From: Ophiothrix spiculata
Lineage: Eukaryota; Echinodermata; Ophiuroidea; Amphilepidida; Ophiotrichidae
Strand: one strand, 5' to 3'
NCBI GenBank assembly: GCA_000969725.1
Contig: JXSR01S011544.1
DNA: 22,812 bases
The position numbers and the translations under genes are program-made. Under the pieces are notes generated by a model, which was not told the origin of the DNA, searched no databases, and worked only from the letters and a program-made list of their open reading frames with translations. This document shows, one piece after another, positions 1-9,959 of the stretch (its first letter is position 1; every line of letters begins with the position of its first letter).

Positions 1-9
1 CAATCTAAA

Positions 10-227
10 TATGTGATGGCTCACCCCGAAAGGGAGTGGGACTTTGCAGATGATATCAATTTTGATTTTATCATTTCATCTGTTACAACATCAAATTTTA
101 CAATAGATCTGCCTAAATTTGCTGTAAATTCTTATTAATTTTCTTTATTTTTTGCTGCCTATTTTCACTAATTTCTTGAAAAGTGTTCTGTCGCAAAGTC
201 ACACCTTTCGGGGTAAGCTATCACATA
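10..227. mobile_element. MITE-like hairpin element
   Basis: Imperfect terminal inverted repeats are visible: the left arm (10-50) contains CACCCCGAAAGGGAGTGGG followed by ACTTTGCAGA, and the right arm (191-227) is its near reverse complement, with CGCAAAGTCACACCTTTCGG and ending TATCACATA. About 140 bp of AT-rich DNA lie between the arms. No open frame of note is present, so it fits a non-autonomous DNA transposon or foldback repeat. The left edge lies close to the window start and no clear target-site duplication could be assigned, so the superfamily is unknown. Confidence 0.6.
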
Positions 228-230
228 GAT

Positions 231-349
231 GGGCCGCCGTCTCTTACATGTAGCTCATTGTAGCATATCTGATTAGTTGTTTACATCAGATATTGTATAA
301 TTAGAAACATGTACGAGACGACAAGTGCATCCTTTTTCCGCGGCGGCCC
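231..349. repeat. Second hairpin, GGGCCGCCG ends
   Basis: The segment starts with GGGCCGCCG (231-239) and ends with CGGCGGCCC (341-349). Inside it TCTCTTACATGTA on the left faces ACATGTACGAGA on the right, and ATATCTGAT faces ATCAGATAT nearer the centre. The right arm has about 22 extra bases between the outer and inner pairing blocks. It starts 4 bp after the preceding hairpin, so the two may be parts of one larger element. No coding content is seen. Confidence 0.5.
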
Positions 350-3300
350 AAAAATTTTGAAATTTGAACCCTTGTTTTGGTAGCCATTTTGTTTTATGCA
401 AATTTATCACTGTTCCACCAACTAGATTTTTCTAGATTTTAGACTAGTTGTTGTATATGTTTGTCTGATATTATCTTTAAAATATCATTACTTTTGCAAT
501 TTGTTTGACTAATGGCCATAATTTTCATTAATTTTCTTAACCTATTATCCCTGCATGGATGTTATCCCATACTTGAAGATAAATTAATGTTACGGGTGAT
601 TATATCAATCAACATCTTGTACAGCGTAGATTTGTCACATCATGATGAATATTCAACTTCAAGTATGGGATTTATCGGTTTCACGAAATGAAAAAAAAAC
701 ATGTAGGCAGCGACATGTACCGTGTTCTGATATGATGGGTCACATATAAGAAACCTATCATCAACATTTTTAACCGAATAAGAGAATGCATAGATATTTT
801 TGATCATGAATTTTGCATTATAGGAATTTCATTATAAGGACGAACCAAATGATATAGATCTACAACATTAATGGTTACAGCTTGAAATACATGAAAAGAA
901 TTGGTCGGGAAAAGGGTGGATGTGTTTGCATATTTAAAAAAAAAGAAAGATAAATCTAGTTCCAATTTGTGGCAAGTTGATGCAAGCTTTGGATCATGTT
1001 TTATAATCGTATGAAAGTTTTAGTGAACCACGCCCGAAAAGAAAGGTTCGGTACCAAGGTACCCCTCATACAGGTGTTGAAGTCGAGGGAAACAGTTAAT
1101 TGGAAAAAAAATGTTTCTCTTTAGTTTTGATCATGCGTTTTGTTATTTCCCAGGCGGTATAGGGCGCGATTTACTAGATTTAGGCATAAGGGATTTACCA
1201 AACGAAAATTCATGATACATTTTACGTGTATTGCAATTGGGTCACGAACTAATGAAAATATTTCAAAAAGCTGTGTATTGTCGGTGTCTAGTAAATATTG
1301 GCAGTAAGTGAAATGTCCACCCTCCACTTTTATTTCCTTCGAACATTGAATGTTCCTTGTAGATGTGTCTGTATATTTCCGAAGTGTATATATATTGAGG
1401 TAATCTAAGACACTTTTAATTAAACCTTTTATTTGTTTAGAAATCATATCAGCCTTTGAGTAATGCTTCTCTTTGACCATATTTATAATCGTTACTTTAT
1501 TTGATGAGCCTTTTGTTTGTCAAATTTGAAATTTTACATGTTAATTAACAGATGTTTACTCTCAAATTCAATTATTCATTTAAATTGTCTGGGGAATTCC
1601 AAATATATAAAAACGTCAGTCCCTGTTGTTACGTGCTGATGTATTATTTTCCTGTAAAGTAATTGAATCGTTTTGTCTCACTAAAGCTGCATACAGTATC
1701 TTTGTAAATTTGGTAGAAGATATACTTTTATAATAACATGCTTTTAAAAAACTACTAAACATTTGTGAAATGGAGACACTTCAGGCTTGGTAATAGTATA
1801 TGTTTTATGCTCCTTTTTATATTAGCTACTCAATCAGTGCCTGGAATACAAAGGATATAGATGCGTCTTTTTAATAAATTAATCAAATGAAGGCAGGCTA
1901 CAAATTCAGATGTAGAGATGAATATTTGCTATTAACCTACATACGTATGGTAAATAAATATATAGAACACAAGATAAAACAAGACACATTTAAAAACAAA
2001 GTTCTACAGATATTTCCAAAGACATTGTACAAATATATTAAGATTCAAATTTGGTACAATGGGTTTCAGAGATTTGGATATTAGAAGATAAAAGCAAAGA
2101 AAACCAATTCAAACTAGAGAGTATTATGAATATAGAATCCAAACAGGATCAAGACGGAGTGCAAAACAGAACAAAGTACTCATCTTAAAGCACTACACGG
2201 AATACAAGGATATTATCTGAACTAAAGGTTTATAACATTTGCAGCTAAATAGAATAGAAAACCTCGTATTTATGCCTTATCTCTTATACTACTAAATAGT
2301 GAAATCGGCCTTTTTAAAGTTCTCAATTGCACTCATTTCCATTGAATAAATGGCAATATATCCCGTCTGGTACTGTAACTCGAAGGTAAAGTAACTGTAG
2401 GCACACAATCTATTGTTGTTAAGTGATACTCCATTCTTTATACCTCATTATCTTATGGCGTTTACATGTTTTCATTTAGCTCTAATCAAGGTTATTTTTT
2501 AAAATGCCAAACTTGTTTTTTGAACATTTGCTAACATTTCACGATATCAAATCTTAATTGAATTGCTTAAGTTATTTTCCAACGATGAAAAGATTTGAAC
2601 CTTTGAGCTTCCTATTTTCTTTTTGTTTTCATAGAACATTTAATAACATTTCACTTAAACATGCCATAACTTGTAAGTGTGAAATCAAACACAAGAATGA
2701 AGGAAAAGAAAAGGCAAAATGCTGTCAGCCCGGTTTTGTTCTTACAGTTATGTGTTTAAGGGAGCCATTACCCAGTTTTTTTTTCTATAGGCAGTGCAGA
2801 CATTTTTGTTCAAACAGGGACACTTGACCAATTTATTTAGGGTGCTGTGTTTGCATTTAATAGTCTGAATTGATTGAAAGCGTGAACTTAACAACATCGA
2901 GAATCAGGATTGTTTTTCTTTAAATCTGTAAAAACAAGCTCAGTCTATATGTATTTTCTGTTTTAAATATAACTCGATGAGATTGTTTTTACAGTACCCT
3001 ACTTATCAAAATTCTGGGCTACCATCTTGAAAGTTGTAATCTTATGTCATATTGTGGTGGATTATTTTACGTTCTTAGATATCAAAATATCCTCAAATAT
3101 TGTTTCCTTTTTTATTAGCTGGATATGGCTTTATCGTGGTTTAAAATAAAAAAAATATTATACAAAACACGTATACATTTTTGACGAGATCTGGGGAAAA
3201 TATGCCGAATGTTGATTTTGATATACGAAGTAAATAATATATACATCTCTGAAACCTTTATACCATGTTTTCGTAGTAGTAATTTACCCTATTAGTTTTA

Positions 3301-3959
3301 CACATTTTTGTTTATAGGTCGTTTCTCAGATTTTAAACTTTTAAATAATCTACCCAATTAGTCTAGGATCAACCAAACTACTTGATGTTCTTTTTGGAAA
3401 CGTAGCCAAAGATGCTTTCGAAATACATAAAACAATAAAGAAAAATGAACAAGATAAAGTCTTACTCCAATTTATGGGTATTTCATTGACAAAGAAATGT
3501 TTTACGTTTTGTTACAGTTTTTATTTATCTACTAACATAAAGGATGTTTTAGATATATGGCAATAGCAAGTTTTATACAGGTTAAAAAAACATATCCCCT
3601 AATTTTACTTACACTGGACGTTAGGTCATATGCATATTGAGAAATAATGCTCACATGGGTTACACTTTATGGTAGAGTTGGTTACATGTTTTCCTGAACG
3701 CCACAAATAATTGTGTACTTCATCAAGATCCTAGACTACTGCACTCAAAGACAATTCAATGTGTCAAACGTTGTCCGGTAACATTGATACCCTTTAATAC
3801 CATGCATAATTTACAATACATCTTGAATTTAAGCTGGCTATTTTATTTATAATACACAGAGACCCTTCTTCGTTGGCATAGTAGCTCGAACTTCATTTTA
3901 TTTTTTATAAATAATGTTTAACGGGAGTTTACTTCACAAGTCATTCATGTTCTTTGAAG
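350..3959. other. Unassigned AT-rich non-coding stretch
   Basis: No recognisable gene, RNA gene or transposon end was found here apart from a short inverted repeat at 564-671. The longest open frame is 119 codons on the minus strand (1121-1480). Its product matches no family I recognise, and a frame of this length is expected about once by chance in DNA this AT-rich. The remaining open frames are shorter. Unique spacer or very old repeat DNA are both possible. Confidence 0.6.
564..671. repeat. Short inverted repeat, 15-bp perfect arms
   Basis: ATCCCATACTTGAAG (564-578) is exactly reverse-complemented at 657-671, with a spacer of about 78 bp. The arms could be the ends of a tiny MITE or form a cruciform. 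No target-site duplication is evident next to them. Confidence 0.5.
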
Positions 3960-4545
3960 TTTTGTAAGATTTGTATGTATTTAGCGACTAAAAGAAGTGC
4001 TTCTGCATTATGACATGAGAGCATAAAATATAGACAAGAAAGCATTAACTTTATTACATCGTAGTGTTTCTACTGTTACTGTATAAGCAAAGCAACACAA
4101 TATCCCATCAATTCCGCGGAAGCTTTCTATGCCGTGTCGTTTACTTCAGTAAGATAAACTGTTGACCCAATCAAATGCTTTATTCCCTGAAACATGACTC
4201 CATGTTTGACTACCTTGTCTCATAAATTGCTTGTCTCAGGGCAGGAGCACTCTTTAAGAAAATAAGTTGACTTTTACCACGAGTAGGTAAAACGTTTTGC
4301 ATCAGATGTTACAATCATGTATGGGGAAAAACAGTGCAGTAAAAGGGATTGTCACCAAGCATATGTTTTTCTTATTATGTCTAGGACGTTATAAATCTTG
4401 AGCAGGATAAAAACCTGACAACTTTCAGTGTTTCAAACTTTATTATTGTTTGGTACCAACACATGTGAGTTTCTCCTTCCATCAATTTTTTTTTGTTTGA
4501 CTTTAGAGGCTGTTGAGAAATGACAGTATTTGAAGAGTTAAATTG
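3960..4545. repeat. L-block repeat, short copy 0
   Basis: This stretch aligns in direct orientation with the segment that begins near 4640 and with a third copy beginning near 11755. Shared landmarks include GCTTCTGCATTA, TCGTAGTGTTT, TATGCCGTGTCGTTTAC, AGATGTTACAATCAT and ACGTTATAAATCTTGAGCAG. Similarity fades near 4545, after the motif GAGAAATGACAGTATTT, and about 95 bp of unmatched DNA follow before the next copy starts. No open frame is shared among the copies, so the repeat looks non-coding. Confidence 0.8.
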
Positions 4546-5066
4546 CAAAATTTAGAAGTTTTTGCAATTCTTTTTTCAATACTTTATTAGGCTATGATGT
4601 ACTTTATAAACACTAAAATGCAACATCTGGGCATGTTTAATAGAAAAGAATGCTTCTGCATTACGAAATGGTAGCATAACAGTTAGCAAAAAAAACCATT
4701 AAATTTAGTACATCGTAGTGTTTTTACTGTATAAGCAAAGCAAAACAATATCCCACCAGTTTCACAGAAGATTTCTATGCCGTGTCGTTTACATCAGTAA
4801 GACAAACTGTGCACACAATCAAGTGCTTTATTTTCTGAACATGATCCCAAATTTGACTGCCTCGACTCAAGTCAGGAACACTCTTCATAAATATAAGTTG
4901 CATATTACTACGAGTAGCTAAAAAAACGTTTTGTATCAGATGTTACAATCATTTATGGGGAAAACAATGGAGTAGAAGGAGTTGTCACCAAGCATATTAA
5001 TTTCTTTTTATGTCTAGGACGTTATAAATCTTGAGCAGGATAAAGCTTGAAACTCTTCAATGTTTA

Positions 5067-5365
5067 AAATGTATTTCTTGTTTGATACCATCTCATGAAT
5101 TAGAATGTGAATTTCTCCTTCCACAATTTTTTTGTTCGACATTATGTTGAGAAATGGCAGTATTTATGTTCAACTGTTTACATGTGAACATCATGAAAAG
5201 GGACAATGCTGTTAAATGTATTTCTTGTTTGATACCATCTCATGAATTAGAATGTGAATTTCTCCTTCCACAATTTTTTTGTTCGACATTATGTTGAGAA
5301 ATGGCAGTATTTATGTTCAACTGTTTACATGTGAACATCATGAAAAGGGACAATGCTGTTAAATG
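5067..5365. repeat. Exact tandem duplication, 147-bp period
   Basis: The 152-bp stretch 5067-5218 is repeated without a single difference at 5214-5365, the copies sharing the five bases AAATG at the junction. The duplicated segment belongs to the L block and is single in the other L copies. Perfect identity inside an otherwise strongly diverged repeat means the duplication is very recent, or that it is an assembly artefact. The five-base microhomology fits replication slippage or unequal end joining. Confidence 0.95.
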
Positions 5366-5905
5366 AGATTAATATAAAAAGTACCGAATATGAATTATTG
5401 AAACCATTTGAATTACTTATAATATGACATGTTGGCAAACAATCATCATGATCAATAATACAAAGTTATAACCACTTTTGTGAATAATCCTCACTTAGTA
5501 GCTGGTGTGTTAGTAAATAGAGTCCATATGGACCTAAAATTTTGTTTCTCTTTTAAACAAGTTATTTGCAACATCCACTAACCATTAGCTACTTCTTCAT
5601 CTGATAAATTATAAAGTTAAGTACACCTGGCATTCAAAAAACATAGTGGTCTTCAAAAGTGCTATAATGTTCAATATATTCGGACTATTTGTTTTTAAAA
5701 ACTCTTCTTGTATGAGGGTTTTTAATGCGCCTACCAAAATATGCAAAATATCACATCACTTTTTTCTGTCAGTTTTGGCCCATAATTCGAAGTATATAAA
5801 ATCACAAAAAAACACACTCTTAAGTATAAACGCGCAATAAATAAAATGTATATCAAATGCATTTAAAACCATAATATGTACAATTACCTGAGGTTAACAA
5901 CTTAA

Positions 5906-6067
5906 AGCTTGGTCACAATAATCGTACGAACAGCTTACGAGCAGTGTTTAGTCCATCTAATAGGATCACGCGACGCCCTCGTTGCTCGCTTTACTCACTG
6001 CTCGTAGTCCTTTTAAACGGACTAAACACTGCTCGTAAGCTGTACGTACGACTATTGTGACCAAGCT
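5906..6067. mobile_element. 162-bp foldback MITE with CTTAA target duplication
   Basis: The arms run from AGCTTGGTCACAATA at 5906 inwards to TTTAGTCC near 5953, and back out from GGACTAAACACTGCTCG near 6019 to TATTGTGACCAAGCT at 6067. They are nearly perfect reverse complements of about 50 bp. CTTAA flanks both sides (5901-5905 and 6068-6072). The homologous position in unit 2, near 12693-12699, has only one TTTTAAT, which is the empty site. Target preference at TTAA recalls piggyBac-type elements, but the ends do not match a piggyBac terminus I know, so the family is left open. There is no coding sequence. Confidence 0.85.
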
Positions 6068-6276
6068 CTTAATAGATGTTGATAACAATTAGTATATGTT
6101 TGTTTTTAGCTTATTTGATGTTATACTATTATGCTCCTTTAACAACAAAAACGTGTGCTGTAATAAGTATTTTTTGTATATATTTAAATTTCATAAACTA
6201 CTAAGCTTCGTGAAGACTAGATCACGACACTTGATATTTGGATAATTTGTCTTTTGTCAGTCTTCTGCAAAGTATA

Positions 6277-6659
6277 CGCCGGGACAGTTGTGACGTCATA
6301 ATTTATGCACAATGGCTTACACGTGCGTTTTGGACCCAAACAAACGGTGAGGCCATTTTTGCCACACGTAAAGTCTATGGAGAAAAAAGACCGACTCCGA
6401 TTTTATACCATAACTTTCGTCTAAAACAAAAATAAGGGAAAACATGCCGGCCTATAATGCTGAAGGTTGTGATTACAAGCAAGGACGGGACCCCTGCCGT
6501 TATTTTTGTCTTCCAACCGAGAAAAATCAGTCTGAATTGTATGTTTACATGTGCCTATTGTGTTAATATGTATGATTAGTGGACGCGATCATTTGTTTGG
6601 GTCCAAAACGCACGTGTAAGCCATTGTGCATAAATTATGACGTCACAACTGTCCCGGCG
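6277..6659. mobile_element. 383-bp MITE, 68-bp TIRs, TA target site
   Basis: The left arm (6277-6344) begins CGCCGGGACAGTTGTGACG and the right arm (6592-6659) is its exact reverse complement over 68 bp. TA lies directly outside both ends (6275-6276 and 6660-6661). The aligned site in unit 2, AAAGTATATAATG around 14191-14203, lacks the element, which supports both the borders and the TA duplication. Duplication of TA is typical of Tc1/mariner-type transposases (established knowledge). The 247-bp centre contains a short cysteine-bearing open frame, described separately. The identical arms indicate a young insertion. Confidence 0.9.
6444..6566 (+). other. Small cysteine-bearing open frame inside the MITE
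   Basis: A 40-codon frame opens with ATG in the context AACATGC at 6444 and closes at TAA (6564-6566). The product begins MPAYNAEGCDYKQGRDPCRY and continues FCLPTEKN, with cysteines at residues 9, 18, 22, 37 and 40. The start MP followed by a spaced Cys and an aromatic/LP motif is loosely like the opening of THAP-type DNA-binding domains. The downstream Cys-x2-His part is absent, so this is at most a fragment captured by, or left over in, the element. It may equally be a chance frame. Confidence 0.2.
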
Positions 6660-7348
6660 TAAAGAATGAATGGCAATTTCATTATAATTATATTCGTACT
6701 TTTCTATCTAAACAATGTATCGGATGGCATCTAAAGTAAAAAATACGGTGAAAAAGTCAAATTTCGTTTTTGACATAAAACACATTCATGTGTAAGTGTT
6801 TGCCTGTACCTAAAGTTTTGAAGGTCAAATTTGCCGAGAAATGCAATTAATCACGCTTAATTGATTGCATGTTGCTATTATACATTGTGGTAAGCAGTAT
6901 CTTTGGAATCGATTTACAGCTTATTTTTATTGCAATATTTTCAGTGGACTGCTTTGGATTTCGATCTCTATATGAAGGATGGAGAAAGATAATGTGACAT
7001 ATTATATATCATTCAAAAGCTGAGATTATAGAGAATTAAAATATGTCATAAACTCACTTTTGAAATTTGCGACTTTCCTCTCATTTTGCCAGAGCGCCCC
7101 TCATTATTCATGTTGCGGTAAATTATGTAATAATATAATGAGCGACTACCGTTCGCGCGTTTATGACACACCAGAAGTTTAAATTTTGAATTTGTTTCCA
7201 AAAATAAATATATAAAGCTGAATTATTGTGCGAATCTGCAATTCATGTCAATATAATTGAAGTGTTTACAAGTTACAACAGTTGATGGTATATTTGCCAG
7301 TATAGTAAATCTAACCCAGATGTGTGTATGTCACAGCGCGAAACTATA

Positions 7349-8019
7349 TGTGTGCCGCCGCGGCAAAAGGGTACAGTTGGGTCAAAACCAAAATATGGAG
7401 ATTTTCATATGGTGGTAAAGCTCATTTAATTCCCTTTTCAATGATACCAAAATCATGCAAATCGGAGCTTTGGTTGACGAGTTTTGGCAAATTATAAAAT
7501 CGTACTCATAACTGTTTGTCAAAACTAGTTTGTGAGAAAAAGGCTGTTAAGGTAGGCCTGTTTTTCCATTCGATTTTGTGTGCAGTCTGAATAGAGTATG
7601 AGCAAATCTCCATAGCAACCACCATGTTCCCATTTGTTTATCGACTTGAAATTGGGCTCAATGGAAGACGATACCTTGAGTAATATAATAACAATTTTTT
7701 TGACTCAATATCATGTTTTATTATTGCATAATTAATTACCATAATCGTACTCATAACCGTTTGTCAAAACACAAATTTTTAAATTTTCACGATGAAAACG
7801 ATTCGACATAGTTATAAAAATCACACTTTTATACAAGTTTGTCGTTATTTTTGATTAACCATCTTTACATTTTGGATACAAAAGGGTTCAAAGATTTCAT
7901 TTCCACAAAAATCTCAAAATTGACTTTCCCATCATATTTTGGTATATTTCCACTTTACCGGCCTCTAGCGCAAAATGGAAGTTGCCGACAACTGGACCCT
8001 TTTGCCGCGACGGTACACA
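7349..8019. mobile_element. 671-bp TIR element interrupting L block
   Basis: The ends are 32-bp inverted repeats (7348-7379 and 7989-8020) with three mismatches, outermost bases TGTGTGCCG and CGGTACACA, and an inner core GCGGCAAAAGGGT. TA (7347-7348 and 8020-8021), within ATAT on both sides, is the likely target duplication. The homologous stretch in unit 2 (about 16700-16715) runs from TATATCACAATTACACG straight into GACACGTAAAATG, so the element is absent there. A 27-bp internal direct repeat occurs at 7499-7525 and 7744-7770. No transposase frame is present, so it is non-autonomous. Confidence 0.8.
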
Positions 8020-8115
8020 TATGAGGTACATAAAATTTAAATTCAAGTTTGTTTAATTATTTTACTCTATCACTGGCTCATTACAATGTTATATAAATTA
8101 AATATTGATAGAAAC

Positions 8116-8272
8116 ATTCAGATGTTGCGTCATTTTAATGTTTGAGGATTTTGGCCATTGTTTTGAATTTCATGCCAAATAAGGTAAAAAAAGTGATTTT
8201 GTAACCTTATTTGGAATGAAAATCAAACAATTGGCCAAATCCTTTAAGATAAAAATGACGCAACATCTGAAT
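8116..8272. mobile_element. 157-bp hairpin MITE
   Basis: The arms 8116-8185 and 8204-8272 are about 70 bp each and pair along their length with some mismatches, separated by an 18-base loop. The ends are ATTCAGATGTTGCGTCATTT and its reverse complement AATGACGCAACATCTGAAT. It lies exactly where the match between the L copies of units 1 and 2 ends (GATAGAAACAT), so it probably inserted at that point. A target-site duplication cannot be named with confidence. Confidence 0.75.
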
Positions 8273-9959
8273 GGGTCTTATGAATTAAAAATCCCATTCA
8301 GAATTCAGAATCATTGTTTTTTACATTTATAATTTTTAGGTAAAAAAAAAACACATCCCCATCATGTTCCGTTTGAAAATTCCTTTCTGGAAATGTTTAC
8401 TTTTATTTACTTTAAGCACTTTGTTAAAAAGTTAAGGTACAAAATAAACTTGCAAAAACATAAAATTGAGTAACGTGTTCAGTCTAATCGTAACGACCCT
8501 GTTAATGAGCTCATTATGCGAATTCAATATTCAAAGTCTCGCCAAACGAGAGAAAAAAAATTGGTCGCGAGATTTTGTTTTTTTTTAAACGTGACCTTCT
8601 TAAAATGCTGGCTTTGAATCCTTATTATCTGAAAACGGTGAAAGCAAATGCAAATTTGGAACGGGGGTATGAAATTTGGAATTTTTCCAATACAATGCAT
8701 ATGATTTGTTTGCTGTTGATAAAAAAGAAGCATTAAATGGCATTTTATATAAAAATCAACGATTTTAAGACTTTGTAAGCAACCAAATTTGAACCCCTAC
8801 ATCAATCTTGTTTTAGAAGATAAAACGCCGTCAGTTGGATCGATTCTGCTAGTAAAATATAAAAACTCCTATTGATGAAATTTGAAAAATACATTTTGCC
8901 TGTAATGCCTGTAAAGTGAAGAAATAAGGAGAGGGAAAATATACGTTGATGTGATGTACGAAAGGTATCTAATATCGGCTCTTCGTACTTGCCTGCAATT
9001 TGTATTGCGACAGCTGGGCATCAAAAGTTCGATAAGTACTACCTTTTGTCACGACGTGTCATCCTCTGACGTCAGAAACCTGCACGAATCTCATGTCAGA
9101 GTTTGTTTTGACTGGCGTTGCGTTGAAATATTTTGTATTTCATGCGAAATCTAATGAATGCAACATTTATTTTCCACACTGAAAAGTAACCTTTTTGGTT
9201 CTTTTATATAAATTGTGCTAAAATTTTGAAAATTTCATCCGTGACAGTTAATAATTTAAGAAAAACCAACACTTTACGCTAAAAAAAAAAAAAAATAAAT
9301 TTATCAAAACGACGCCGATAGGGTTCTCAGATTAAACGTCAGACGCGCTAACCACTAGACTAGCTAGCTGAATGTGTACTCGATGGGTATTCAAATATAT
9401 AGACTTTCATATTTGAAATAATTGGTTACGCATGCACAATGATAGAATTCAAGAAATATCGTGTTTTTTATAATGTGTCAAAGGGTAAACAAACCCAACC
9501 CTAACATCAATCTTGTTTTAGCACATTTTAACGCAAGATTGTCACAGGAATTGAAGAAAAAAGTCTAAATTTGGCTATAAACGTATCGGCATAAATATAT
9601 ATTTTACACTGAATTAATATTTTTAGAGAAAATCACCGGCATATCTTGAAGGGTCATCGCCTGAAATAATTTGCCCGTAAAATTGCATGAAATGTTACAC
9701 ATATTTCAAAAAATGTAGTTGCATTACATTTACACAATAATTATACATAAATATGCAACATGTTTTGTTTTTCAGATCTATATTTTCGATTTTATAGGGC
9801 TTTTAAAAATATTTTTCAGACTCATTAATATTTATGTTAAACATCAACAGCACGGCCGATTACAAATTTCACTAATTAATATCCTAGAGGGGAAAGGAAC
9901 ATTATGCGACCTGCAGTATGATTGTGTTGTCCTCCCTTAAAAGATGATACGTTATTAAT
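8273..9959. other. Unassigned non-coding stretch with short direct repeat
   Basis: No gene or clear counterpart in unit 2 was found. ACATCAATCTTGTTTTAG is present twice in direct orientation (8799-8816 and 9504-9521), each time after a run of C-rich bases, so the two flanks may be old copies of one repeat. A tRNA-like remnant lies at 9311-9370. The open frames are short and match nothing I recognise. Confidence 0.5.
9311..9370 (-). repeat. tRNA-derived remnant (SINE head or tRNA pseudogene)
   Basis: On the minus strand the sequence reads TAGTCTAGTGGTTAGCGCG, a good match to the A box and D arm of eukaryotic tRNAs. It is followed by TCTGA, a 7-base loop and TCTGA, which form an anticodon-like arm with one mismatch; the base before the would-be anticodon is G where T is required. 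No B box (GGTTCGANTCC) follows and the acceptor stem does not close. A T-rich tail follows on the minus strand (the A15 run at about 9281-9296 on the plus strand). This combination suggests a degraded tRNA-derived SINE rather than a working tRNA gene. Confidence 0.55.

Larger units (their letters stand above)
4640..8115. repeat. L block of duplicated unit 1
   Basis: This block aligns with 11755-16800 in the same orientation and order. Matching segments are 4640-5900 with 11755-12690, 6070-6140 with 12700-12770, 6138-6275 with 14021-14198, 6662-6720 with 14199-14240, 7080-7345 with about 16450-16710, and 8022-8115 with 16710-16800. The matching segments in unit 1 are interrupted by three TIR elements that unit 2 lacks. 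Landmarks include AGAGTCCATATGGA, TTCTTCATCTGATAAA and ATATTGATAGAAACAT. I saw no detectable match for 6720-7080. No conserved coding frame is seen. Divergence is substantial, so the duplication is old. Confidence 0.8.

Noticed and set aside
1121..1480. 119-codon minus-strand open frame as a gene
   Set aside because: Matches no family I know, has no visible splice or promoter context, and a frame of this length is near chance expectation in DNA with about two thirds A+T.
2558..2827. Cysteine- and phenylalanine-rich 89-codon plus frame
   Set aside because: No signal or domain recognised, poly-T slippage tract inside it, and length within chance expectation.
5067..5365. CRISPR-like or satellite array
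   Set aside because: Only two copies with no spacers; it is a simple tandem duplication.
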